Shown here in pieces: positions 1-11,472 of a stretch of DNA of 64,000 bases. The DNA lies in contig OX465282.1 of NCBI GenBank assembly GCA_949987705.1, forward strand, positions 14,372,501-14,436,500, read 5' to 3'. This stretch comes from Thereva unica. Its lineage: Eukaryota > Arthropoda > Insecta > Diptera > Therevidae. Positions within the stretch are counted from its first letter, which is position 1; every line of letters starts with the position of its first letter. The notes beneath the pieces are model-generated. The model was not told the DNA's origin, searched no databases, and saw only the letters and a list, made by a program, of their open reading frames with translations. The position numbers and the translations under genes are program-made.

Positions 1-929
1 AAAGGGCTATCATGTAAAGAATATTGCCGGTGTAGACCTCATTACAAAACCCAACATCTGCCTTACGTATTTGGAAAACTTTTTAAAGAAGACGTGATCG
101 GACAGTTGATTGATCATCATGACCATGATCTTGATCTCAACAGCCCCTAACCACTTTTTTCCCAGGCTCCACCGACCCAATACCTACTTATGCTTTTTCC
201 CAGGCTCAATCGACCTAATACCCACTCATGCTCTAGGCGTTAAGGAATGGAATAATAACAATAACAACTCACGGTTTTATTTCATAGTCTTCCATTCAAT
301 ACTACCTTGGCAGAAGGTTGACTGTGCGGCAGATCAACCACGAAGGGAGCTTAAGCAAATACGAAACAGCTTACCACCACCATTAAGGTTGACTGCCGCA
401 CAGGACGATATATTGTAATACTACAACCTAATATCAATACAAGGACGACCCACAAAAGATCATATCATGTTCAAGATTAGTATACCATTATTTGCCATAG
501 AATATCTCGAATTATTAAAGGTAGTTGCGGTACCAATACACCAGAATTACACGTCAATTGAAAGTCAAGTATCGTCACCATTATATTTAGTAATCTACAT
601 CGTGATGAATACAACCTACTGCAGGACTTGCAGCCATGTGTCCTCCTGAACGGCAAGCAAGCACGCCAAACCCTTGTATAGACGAACTTCCAGCAACCGC
701 ATTTGTGAGATCGAACTCTTAAACCAGATACCAAATCCATCCACTTGTCAAACTACAAATGCAGGCCCACAACCACACTGGATACCTCTTCACGATCCAA
801 ATAAGTGGATTTACGTAATGAAGGACATTACTAGCATCAAAGTGGTATGCAGGGATAAGGTTCATCAAAGCAGTTTAAAGGGAACCGGAGTCATCATCAA
901 ACAAGCTCAAGCAAGCTTAATGTATTATT
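1..929. other. Intergenic DNA with no recognised gene
   Basis: No open frame here shows a recognisable domain. Two small local structures are visible. One is a tandem duplication of about 38 bp (about 157-232), each copy beginning with a T-rich run followed by CCCAGGCTC. The other is an 11-bp perfect inverted repeat, CTGTGCGGCAG (near 323) against CTGCCGCACAG (near 390), with both arms preceded by AGGTTGA. It is probably decayed repeat DNA. Confidence 0.5.
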
Positions 930-1009
930 CGGTCGGCGCTACTGGATCAACTCTCCGTGGCCGGTAAAAGTATCGGTCGGTCGGCGCCACTGGATCAACT
1001 CTCCGTGGC
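930..1009 (+). repeat. Direct repeat of about 32 bp, 48-bp spacing
   Basis: Two copies of a segment reading GGTCGGCG(C/T)YACTGGATC followed by AACTCTCCGTGG lie at about 930-961 and 978-1009. A third, inverted, relative is at about 59270-59299. The window therefore contains three dispersed members of the same short repeat. Its origin is unknown. Confidence 0.6.
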
Positions 1010-1016
1010 TTGTAGT

Positions 1017-2359
1017 TTGTCCAATTGCCCTTTTATTTTCCGTCCATGTACCCAGGGCTCTTGTATTAAGGCCGCATCCATATTTTCCTCCATTAGCGAG
1101 ATCCGAGGGTTATCTTCGGCTGTATTGAAGTGCTGGAGTTTGATCTTCATTATCACATAATACGTTTGCTGTCGAGAACTTGCGAGTCTTAAGCAAAATA
1201 CTCTTCAACTTTAAAATTATCGAGTTGCAAAAATTCAACTAGATAAGAAAATAGGGAAAATAGGGTCCATTTCGACTATCTTGTTTCAACTACTTTTTCA
1301 AGGTTATTAATCAGGAGGAGCTTTTACCTCTGAGGTATACGTATGTTTATAATATTTCGTACACAAAGCGATACAACTATGAAGGAAGACCAGGTACGCA
1401 GCTAGTACCCCCTTTAAGAATAGGTTCAACCCAGGTTCAACGTGGGTTCAACCCAGTCATAAACGGACGTCGAGTTGAAACTGGGTCCACTCAACCCAGC
1501 TCTCCTACCTAGATCGAGTTGAATTTCGTCTCATATTTCCAGGTTGAGTTGAAATTGGGTTGAAGTGACATTTGTTTTGTTTGTTTACCATCCGTGAAGT
1601 CCGCTTTCGGCATTAGTTTTGTGTTCGGTGTTTTTTCGGCCACAGGAACAAAAATTATTTCGTTCTGAATATTTTCGTATCTATAAAAGAGAATTTCACA
1701 CAGAAATTTGAGGTTATGTTTTGATATCAGTTCAACTCAATTTTAACCTAAAGTGAACTCGACTCGACATCATATACGGTGGTCGTATATCAATTTCAAC
1801 TCAACCTCTACTCAACTTTTTAACCTAGTCATAAACGGGGCATAGGTTGATCTGTCTAGTATAACTTGCCTATCTGTCTTATCAATCTCATGAAAACCCA
1901 TCCGAGACGCACTCTTCCACCACAGCAAGATTCAACTAGTTCCACATAGATGGCACATCTTTTCAACCTAAGACACAACCCTTAAAAGCTTCTTAAGACA
2001 CAAAGAACAAAGCTTAATCCCAAGACACAAACCAAAAAATCTCAATGGTGGTGCAATATTGCGAAATAGGTGATCCGGAACCCTGTTGCTATACTACTCT
2101 TTAATCCCTTCTTCAGTTCGTGCAGGTTGGAAGAATCAACCTGTGGACTGAAAAATTAAACGGCTTTTATTCCTCTCTAATGCCTCAATAGAATTCTCGG
2201 TGCTAAGGAGAAGAATGAAGTGCTATTCTCCTGCGTTCTTCTGCTTTGATCACTGCTCATTCATCCATTAACACGACAGGAATTTGATCTTTTAGGCACT
2301 GAATAAACATCCTGGTGTCCACCTTTACCTTCGACAACCAAATGGGGGCTCTGAATCCT
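1017..2359 (+). repeat. Dispersed repeat A, copy 1 (interrupted)
   Basis: The segment 1017-1063 and the segment 1868-2359 match, in order, 15205-15390 and then 36229-36573 elsewhere in the window. In the other copy the first two parts are contiguous, so 1064-1867 looks like an insertion of about 0.8 kb in this copy. That insert carries repeated GGTTCAACCC and AGTCATAAACGG motifs. This copy is continuous across the point (about 2008/2009) where the other copy is broken by nearly 21 kb, so it serves as the empty-site reference. No coding capacity was recognised. Confidence 0.75.
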
Positions 2360-5300
2360 TTCGGAATATGCGCATCTGATATGAGCTTAAGGCTCTTTCC
2401 TTCCCATGCAGCACTGATCGCATTCGCGTAAGAGCACTTTTCATCTGACCACCTACCCTAAAGCCATTGGCTACCTCCAAGGATTCATAGCAGAGCGCCG
2501 ATCCGTCCTTTATTGATAGGATATTGCCAAAACGGTCTTTGCTAGTTTCGCTTCCGAGTTCGCCCAAGTATTAGGGCTCATATGTCTCCCTAAGCCCTCT
2601 TGTGGATCAGGCCCGCTTGCAGGTGATAACTGATCTTCTTTCTGATCCTGACTGTGATTCACTATACCTGCTGCGGAAAGCTTTTTCTTGGCGTGATCCA
2701 GGGAAAGTTTTTGGCTTTTTGGCCTCTCGCTCGATCATTTTCTTTAGGAGAGGATCGAGGTCTCTTATGTCCCTACTGCGACTCAGAATGATTGGCTTGA
2801 TTGTGTGCCAGCTGCTTATTATATTCCTTAACGATCGTCTGGTACTTTGATTACATTTGATCCGACTAGTCTCGTTCATGTGCAGTATCGGTTTTCTTAT
2901 TCATGGCGATCTTGTCAAGTATGAGTACGGCTCTTCGGTACCGATTCTATCTAAGCATACCAACCGACCTCCGCTTTCTTCTATTCGGTATGTCTGACCG
3001 ATCCCAAATGAGTGTGTGCTATGACTGACACTCTCCAAGTTGGTAGTCATCTCAATTGCCGTTTTTTTATTGCAGGCGAGTAGTTCTTCTTATGGCGAGG
3101 TTGTAAGTTGTTTGAATCGCTTACGACTAACACTCTTTTTAACCACTAGCTGGCCACGCAGCAATTGGGACAGTAAACTCGCCATAAAGGCGAATTGGAA
3201 GGAATGTGAACAAGGAACGAGTGTGTGAAAAATTCGAAAAGAATAAGCAGAGGGGATATACATCAAAATACAAAGGTACATATGTTTTAAAAAATCAGTC
3301 TGTCTCTCAATTGTCTACAGAGTAACAATTTAAAATTGAGTTAAAGAGCTGCATACTAATTCAGGAGTTTGGCTCCATTCCACCCTCTGCCGTTAAAACC
3401 TTTCGAATCAACCTTAACCTGGAAACTAGCCAACTTGTAACTCAATATATAAGGGAACTCTCTCCCTCTCTGAAACTTCAACAAATTGTCATCTGTTCAA
3501 CAATTTCCCGATTCTGATCAAATCCACTTACAAGCCACACACCGCCACCATTTGGACCAGGTCCAACAATAAACACCCCTAAAACCCAAACAAGCAACAG
3601 GATTTTGGTCAACTTTTGTGTATTTTGTGGGTTTTTTTTATAATTCGACATTTGTGTAAAAGTGTGTCTCTTAATTGATAGAGTGTAAACAAAGTTCGCC
3701 ACAAAAACAGGACGAAGGACACGAAAAAAATGTGATAAACTACCTTCAACAACACCAAAGGATTTTGTAGAGAATTTGTGTGATACAACAATGAACAAAT
3801 CACAATTTTTTTTGTTGGGTTGGAGGAGTTAACTCTCTTCTCTCTCTCTGGGTTTGGGTATGAGTTAATGTGTGCCCGGTTGTAAAGTGAAGACATCCTT
3901 GCCTGATGGTTAGACACTACACAATAAAACTTAGCAGAATCATTTCGTGCCATGAATAATTCATTTTGAATACCGCCCCTAGGGCACCTTAACATCCTTA
4001 TTATCTCTGACCTGTTTCCCGAGGTATGCCCCAGTGCAGTGCGGGATCTAGGACCCTGGGTCGGGTTCTTTTTTTTTTTGGTTGCTGTCTTTTTGTTGGG
4101 AGCTATTTTTACTTATGTATTTTTTTCTGGTGGTGGTGGGGATGGGTGGAGGAGAGGAGGATTATTTTTCTGTTGGGTAACCCATAAACGTCCCAATGGC
4201 ATCTATTAGGTCCCAAAGTCAGGATACTTTCCCTTTAGTTTTTTTTTATTTGGAGACAAAACCTGCATACGGTGGGTATGGACAATGTACGCAATCAATT
4301 CCACTATCAATGCTCCTTATTTTCTTTATTCGTATTTCTTTTTTTTCGTTAGTAGTGGACCTGATCCTTTTTTATTAAGTTTGTTAGCAGTTTTCTTCTC
4401 TGCCTTGAACTGGTAAACATCCTTGAAGGAAAAACGAAAGACCGGAAATGAAGGCGAGCCGCTTGTCTTTTCAGGGATGATCCTTATACGTACTTGTTTT
4501 TTTTTGCTGTTTTGTTTTTCTGTTGTTTATTGTGGGACCACTTCCGGTTGGTTTTTGCATGTATGTAAAGAAGGACTTGGATGATGTAAACATTCAGAAA
4601 AAAGGTTAAGGACTTACTTCAATCATCTTGACTTCCTAACCTCGGCACTTCTTGACTATACTATCATTTAACATCTCCTTTAAATCTTCCTGCTAAATCA
4701 GCTAGAAGATGTATGTAAGTTGAAATAAAAGGACACAGGCACACATACACCCACACACAAACACTAATGGTAATAAACTTAATTTGACGATAACCGAACA
4801 ATTAAGATTCTGGAATCAGCTCGTAAATCGTCAATTCATCTTCCTTTTTGGTGCCTTCCTAAATTTTTTTTCTTACTCCCATTATCCTTTTTAGTTACAG
4901 CACCCTCCTTCCCCTCCCCCCCCCCACACCATTTCTTCTTCTTCATATGCTACCCGATTGCTTGCCTTTATGATGGCAGATTTATGGATCAATGGATTTT
5001 TATCGATTTGGGCTTTGTCGGGTCACATTTATACACCCAATGACGGCAGAACTGAATTGGTGGAGGGGGGAGCACAGAAAATAAAAAAGATTATTGGATT
5101 GTATTTGGCCAGTTTTGATTGTGACCCGATTACCCTCATTCCCACGACCTCTATACACTTTCCCATTCCAAATCGCCGCCCCGCCCACTGCGCTTCCAAA
5201 AACTCAGTAACAAATGTGAAAAATTAATAGAGATCTTCAGTGGGAATCTTTATCTTTAACACAGTTAACGGCTGATGGTGGAGAATCAATTTATAGCGGA

Positions 5301-6040
5301 AAAGGGGATATTTATGGTGGGGATTATATTGTGAAATATTGTTGTGGATTCAATTTAAGAATGATGTTGTGTTTAAATATAGTAACAGGATTCAGGGAAG
5401 AGTTGAAATGATTTTTTGGTTATCAGATGCTTATATGGAGGTGGAGAGGACAGAGCATTTCTGTAAGGAGGAAAGACAAGTAAGAAATAATATCATATGC
5501 ATATCTAGAAGTGGGCGAGGAATCGAAGCACGGACCCCTGAGTAGGAGGACTATGACGTTTCTGGCACAGTTCCGTCATCGATTATTGACTTGGATATGG
5601 ATGTGGCCTTGGGTATTAATAAGCGCCACCTGTGTGAGATTAGCTGAACTTCGATGCGGCTCGGATGAGATTTCGCGCTAGATGAGCTTTTGAATTTCAC
5701 TCTGTTTTGACTGAGCTTGGGGAATTTGGTTCAACTTCGCTCTGTTTCGGATTAGCCGTCGAGGTTGGTGGAGGGATTGAATATGTAGTTTTAAACGTCG
5801 CTGTTCTTTTGATGGGATCTTGCTGGTACGGGTTCCAATGGGGATCGGTACATTATCTTCAACTGGACTAGTTTTGGTTTACGTATCCGTTAAGCTTATG
5901 CGATATAATAAAGTTAACGATTGAGGAGTCGCAATAATAATTTAGTTCGATTTGTGCGAGATTTGGTCTGGGTTTGATGCTCTTTGTTACTTGGATGGAC
6001 TTTCGCGCGGATGTTTTGGGTTCACTCTTTTAACCGAAAA
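2360..6040. other. Long stretch without a recognised gene
   Basis: Several open frames of 60-130 codons occur on both strands (for example minus-strand frames around 2325-2879 and 3478-3995), but none has a recognisable motif and several are T-rich low complexity. The stretch contains T homopolymers, a C-run near 4915-4926 and short (CA)n. It may be intergenic or intronic host DNA. Confidence 0.5.
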
Positions 6041-6076
6041 ATCATATAAATACCCGGAAAAGTTAAACGTCAGGCT
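6040..6076 (+). promoter_or_regulatory. Possible core promoter (TATA box plus Inr-like)
   Basis: ATATAAATAC at about 6043 is followed roughly 28 bp downstream by an insect-initiator-like TCAGGC. This spacing is right for a TATA/Inr core promoter on the plus strand. No downstream gene is visible, so it could be a retroelement LTR promoter or chance. Confidence 0.25.
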
Positions 6077-6204
6077 AGTTTGCTTCTACTGAATTGCTTG
6101 AAGAAACGACGAAGACACCCCCAGCATGAAAGCCCAGCCAAGACACAAGACACACTACAGCGAAGTTCACCGAAGTTCAGCTAGTTGCACACAGGTTGCG
6201 CTTA

Positions 6205-8583
6205 TGCGCAAAACCCATCACACAGGTTTTGGTCCCGAATAAAGCTCACACCCAAGTTCACAACCGACTGGCTCGGCGGCCTCTCGCCTCCACTTGGAAA
6301 TATTTGACTTTTCGCTGCGTTTCTCTGTAAGGGCCGTCGAATGGTGGCTGTAGTGGTGGTCGCACGGTATCATTTTCGTGTGTACAACTGGCTTAATCTT
6401 CTTGGATGAATACGCTTTGGTTGCCATGATGGGTTGTAGTTGTTGGCCTCACGCTCTGCATTGCGCGACGCAGATCCTTTACAAACTCTGAGTCCAGCTA
6501 TTTTGTTGACGGTTCCGACAGGAATTCACCTGGAAGACGGAGTGTGGTCCCGTACACCGTTCCTGTCGGTGTTGCGTTAATGTCCGGCTTGAAGGTAGTC
6601 CTCAATCTAAGGAAGACCGTCGGCAAGACCTCTGTCCAGTTGCCCGACTTCCGACACATTATCGCCGCCATCAAGGTGCGATGCCACCGCTCCACCAGGC
6701 CGCTCGCTTGTAGGGTGTAGTCCGTAAATGCTTGATTCCTAATATACTCGTCAACTCGCGAAATAGAGACGACTCAAATTGCCGCACCAAATCAGTTGTG
6801 ACTCTCAGCGGTATTTTGAAATTCAACCCTCGACAAAGTGTCGGGCTGCGGTCTCAGTCGTGTTGTCAGTCATAAGGATTGCCTCAGGTCTCCGGGTAAA
6901 ACGGTCGATGTACCTCACACAATATCGATAGCCTTGGACGGTGGTAGGGGGCCGACTATGTCTATATTCACGTGAGTGAACCACTCCGAAGGAAGCACGT
7001 ACTTGATTATGGGCGTTTTCGTATGTCGTTGGGCCTTTGATCTTTGGCAGGGAAAACAGGCTTTCACGCAGGCTGCACAATCTCTTTTGAGGTTGGGCGA
7101 TACAAATCTATCGTCTACTAACTTAGTCGTGCCCTAACGCCTGGGTATGAGAGGTTGTGCATGGTCTGCAGGACTTGTTGTCGCATTGCCTCCGGCACCG
7201 GGCGTTCCTGCGATACGTCGCAATATACCACAACGTCGGTGTTCGGCAATGTCAGTTGCTTGATGATTTGTCCGTATTTTTGAGCTCTTCCAGCTCTCGG
7301 TCTCGTTGCTGATGTTCCGCCAACTGTTGGTAATCGATCACTTCCAAGTTGGTGGTGGCCGCCTCGATCCGTGGCAGCGTGTCTGCAAATGCCAGTTGTG
7401 AACTGAACTATAAACATTAGGTAACACGGGCCTTGTTCACAAGTTACAGCTTTGACTATGTGGCATCCGGCTTGCTTAAAATCTTCAAAATCGTAACCTT
7501 GAGTTAGTTTTCAAGATCATGACCTAATTCTCATGTCCAAGTGTCCCGATACCTACTTCTGGCAATGAGGAAAGCGGTGTGGTATGGCACATTGTGCTTA
7601 ACCGGTAGGTTCATATTATGTGGTTTTGTTAACGAAAGGTACTTCATTATCAGTTCGTTATAAATGCTCGCAATTTGACATTGGGTGTGAGCTCAGGCTT
7701 GTAGAGATTGTATAGCACACATTAATAGATTGGTGTGACTGTCGAAAAGTGTCGATATTTGCAATCGGCCTCGAGGGCTCGCATTTCGTTATAAAGTCGG
7801 CTTTGGAAATCACGGCAACGATAAAGCGGTGAACGTACAGTCGATCAAAGACGAGATCCAGTTCAGGCAACTTTTTCCGAAAGTGCGGATAAGTGATGTG
7901 TTGGCGAACTGCAGAAGTAAACAAGGAATGCTTTTTGTTGAAACAAAACGGGCATCCGTGTCTGCATCGATCAGGAAGACCATGCGATTTTTGGACTGAG
8001 ACCATCCACGAGCTTTATCAGTGGCGTATGTGATCTTCTAGGCCTGAATGTCCCGACCGCCTCATAGCTGCGGGAGGACATCCACGATCGGACGTCCTTG
8101 CTGTACCAGAAGTAGTAGTATAAGCTATCCCTCTGCTGTTTTCTTCCTGAGAATGAAGACGTAAACCGTTTTGTCTGTTCGGATAGGGGAATGCATGGAT
8201 GGCTAATACGTAAGTTGTTCCTGAGTGTCGTAGCTGTATCTGCTGGGCGAACTTCTTGTGGCCCCTGCTAATGAGGCTTGGATGGTCTGTGGGAGCTGCT
8301 TTCCATTATTTCCAACAGGGTCTCTATAAGGTTGGCGTTAGCCGCCATACTACCGCCTACAAATGCCGTTAGATCTTGGAGAAATTTCGAAGGTTTTTGG
8401 TCTCTCAGCTCTGGCTGTGGGAACATCTGCTCAAGTCGCCGCTTTTCCGAGAGACCATGATTCTCAAGCAGCTGCTGCCTCACATCTTTGTACTTGGCGC
8501 CTCGCTCGGCAGTGTTGCAATGACATGCAACAGTATGGCCTTGTCCGACTTATAGCCGGACCAACTTGTCAACTGAAACATGG
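6205..8583 (-). pseudogene. Decayed Ty3/Gypsy-type LTR retrotransposon (gag-pol remnants)
   Basis: Minus-strand fragments, read from high to low coordinates, keep the order gag, protease, integrase. About 8583-8268 is the gag end with a block like LLENHGLSEKRRLEQ. About 8000-7660 is protease-like sequence ending with a motif like FIVAVISKADFI. About 7417-7118 is the integrase N-terminal (HHCC-side) region, with VYCDVSQERPVPE and a block reading HNLSYPGVRA. About 7080-6740 is the integrase core, with GYRYCVRYIDRFTRRPEA. About 6695-6498 is the integrase C-terminal half, with ERWHRTLMAAI and VYGTTLRLPGEFL. About 6430-6210 is the pol C-terminus. The reverse transcriptase/RNase H portion that should lie between protease and integrase is missing, and frames shift repeatedly. 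The family assignment rests on motif order and is well supported. LTRs were not identified. The element is dead. Confidence 0.8.
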
Positions 8584-10560
8584 CCTCGACCTTGAATATT
8601 CATATAATATCAGAGCTTTTAAGGTCACTATCAATCATAATCTATCAAATGCACCAAGTACGAAGACCATCAACAAACCTTGTAAAAAATTCCGATTCAT
8701 TAAAATCATTTCATGAAAAAATTACCCTAAACAAAACGCTCCTGATTGGGACGCATCCTTCTTGTAAAGGACATAAAAGAACATCCTTATTCCGTCAACA
8801 AATCAAATAGACTTCATCAATTTCAATGTTGATACCTTGAGAGTTTTCGTTGCCTTGAAATTTTCCTTATCATTTTCGTATCATGAAACAATTTTCTTGA
8901 ATCACGAAAAAATACAGCCGACAAAATTCTTACCGCTTCGTTCTTGGGAGGGGGTGAGGGGAGAGGAGGCGTTGATTGCTGGATTGTTGAGGCAGTTGAA
9001 GAGCGGTGATGGAACGAAGGAGTGGAGGAGGGGAGGTGGTGAAGAGAAATAAGATTTTCGTGGACTTTTGAAACTTTGTTATGGCAGGACTAAAGCCAGC
9101 TCGGAAACGTTCAACTTTCAAGGACATCGCTGCTCGGTGCCGCTTAAAGTTTAAGCCGGAATGAACGATGTACAGTACAAAGTATCCACACACAGAGAGA
9201 GAAAGAGTTGTCAGTTTTATTAGGGACTTTCCGTCTTGTTGGGCTTGAAGTTAGGCGTGTATATGTGTATGTGTCTAAAGTGTGCGTATTTGTAGCTCTG
9301 AATTTTATGCGAACCGCTCGTAAAATTGTCGTAAAAATCTTTCGTTTTCCTCTTCAGGCAAGGACGATCAAGCCCAGCGGATAAAGGAGCTGTTAAGATG
9401 CATGCAAAAGGGTTAACACTTTTCCCCTTGAATGTCTCAGAGTATTTTGTTTTTGTTGTAGTCCTTATCTTCTTCTTATATACTTTTATCCTGACTTTCA
9501 CGTTGTAGCTGCAAGTCTACTTTTATCGACTGACTTTATTCGAGATTTTCAGTTCATTAAACGCTTTTAGCTCATCCCCCTTCGTCCTGGCAGCCCCACA
9601 ATCAATAGTAAAAGGATGGATACTTAAGCGCCCCTTCGACCATCAGCAAACCCCGATTCCTTGGCCTTGAACTCATCTGAAAGGACTCTCATATTACGGA
9701 GCTCAGCCAAACATAGAAAAATATTGGAGAAAATATAGATAGTGTGTGACGACGATTTTTTTTTGGTCTAATGGGGGTGTGGGCCTGGACGTTGGGGGTG
9801 ATGGGGAAAACAAAAGGACCCTTTCTATCTGACATGGAGTCATGGCTGAATTTAATTGATTGTCTACGCAGTCTATTCTCGGTCGGCAAATTGCGGAATG
9901 CCTGCCTGTTGGCTGTGTATGGTTGTGCTGGCTGGTTTGTCAATGGTGGTTCATCGTACTTTTGTAGGTTAGGGCTAGTAGCGTTATACAGAGTTCTTGG
10001 CTAAGTGGTTTCATTTCTTTCGGCCTGCCTTCTTCCTCCACCCTTTACACATATATAAATATATACTATTGTCCTTTTTTTTGATTTTGCTCATTTTTTT
10101 GGGGGGTTTGTTGTTGGATGTGAAACAGATGTAGTTGTAGGCTGAGGGGGAATGCCGAATGCCGGCGACGGAAGAGGCCACTTCAGTATCTTATCAAGAT
10201 GTCAACAAAGCAGGCTCTCTTAATTTATTGTCCTTGGCCCTGGTTTTATTTTGATATATTACGGGGGGAATGAACAAAAAATTGGGTTTGATATTTGGCA
10301 AAGAAAGTCAAGGCTTATGTGCACAGTTGTAATGTAATTGTAAAGATGGGCGGCGAATTGTGGGAGAGATTTTTATTTTTGGAGATTTGTTGTAATATCG
10401 TATTTTCCCCCTTATTAAGTGTAGGCTTAATCGATACTATAGGCTATTGGCAAAAATGCGACAATTATAATGATAAGTGACACTTGGGATGGAAGGGATG
10501 TCGATGGTATTAAGGTTTATGGCATTAACAGGGCAATGATATAATAAAACTAATACTCGA
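8584..10560. other. Stretch without a recognised gene
   Basis: Only short unremarkable open frames are present. There is low-complexity sequence (G-rich at 8945-9050, T-rich at 10075-10110) and an AT-rich ATATATAAATATATA motif near 10051. Nothing else is recognised. Confidence 0.5.
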
Positions 10561-10574
10561 ATCATGATTTTTGA

Positions 10575-10761
10575 TTTTATAGTACACTAGCTGGAACCCG
10601 GTGCGCCTCGCTGCGCCCATAAGACATGCGCCAAAACAATTGGGAATCTCAAATTGTATGGCGTGCGCCAAAACATTGGGAATCTCAAAATCTAGACCTC
10701 TTGCCACAATTGTCGTGGGAAAATTACAATGCATGTCCGCATTTTTATCCATACACGAAAT

Positions 10762-10819
<58 letters not shown>

Positions 10820-10830
10820 TTGTCATTTCT
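10575..10830 (+). repeat. Unclassified repeat with (TG)n microsatellite
   Basis: An ACTAGCTGGAACCCGGTG start with a CGCTGCGCC motif is followed by two tandem copies (42-bp spacing, near 10627 and 10667) of a GCGCCAAAACA(A)TTGGGAATC unit. A perfect (TG)n run of about 50 bp then occupies 10767-10816. The layout suggests a non-autonomous mobile repeat with an expanded microsatellite. No end pair was found. Confidence 0.45.
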
Positions 10831-11192
10831 CCGCCTGTGTATATTTCCAATTCTTTTGGTGCGCACTATAGCTTCCGTTTATTTTGCAGTTGAGATGATA
10901 AGAATTGTAATATACAGTAGGAGACATTTTTTTCGTATTTTTGGTTCCGAATAATATCAATGCTATCAATTGGAATTTCGCTATTTGAAACGTCCAAAAG
11001 CTGTTTTTTCATAACTGTTCCATAGATATGATGGTTTCAAGCATGCATTTTTTCAGCTCATTTGCAGGCTTTTATCGAAGTATAACAGACAAAGTTGATC
11101 AAAAATCCCCTGCAAGTAGTGTCAGAGTGCCTACTATAGATTGGTTTTACCTCGGAAATCTCGTAAAGCTCTGTCATGCGTTTCGACCCATG

Positions 11193-11229
11193 CACAGTGT
11201 TTCGCCTAGAACAAGCTAGGTGGACAAAA
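11193..11229 (+). repeat. Transib left terminal inverted repeat (RSS-like)
   Basis: The heptamer CACAGTG is at 11193-11199 and ACAAAAGTC at 11224-11232. It pairs with 14124-14160 at 36 of 37 positions. Confidence 0.95.
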
Positions 11230-11472
11230 GTCATTGTCAGATTTCCAGAAATGAGTAATTAGATAAAGAAAATAACACATTGAAACCCCCAAATTCAATA
11301 AATGTTTGTGTATCACTCTTCAATGTGATGAGTCATAGTGTGAAGAAGTCAGCTAAAGCGGAACACCACTGATATAAGTGTAAGTGGACTATTTAATCAC
11401 TTGCATTTCTGTAATCATTGCAACAACACATCGTATGATTGACAGTAAGTTATTTTGTGGAAAGTTTTAGTG

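Noticed and set aside
2325..2879. Minus-strand frames of 80-90 codons as a gag gene next to repeat A
   Set aside because: No zinc knuckle, capsid motif or neighbouring pol was found. The evidence is too weak to call.
3478..3995. Two overlapping minus-strand frames (106 and 128 codons)
   Set aside because: They overlap in different frames with low-complexity composition and no recognisable domain.
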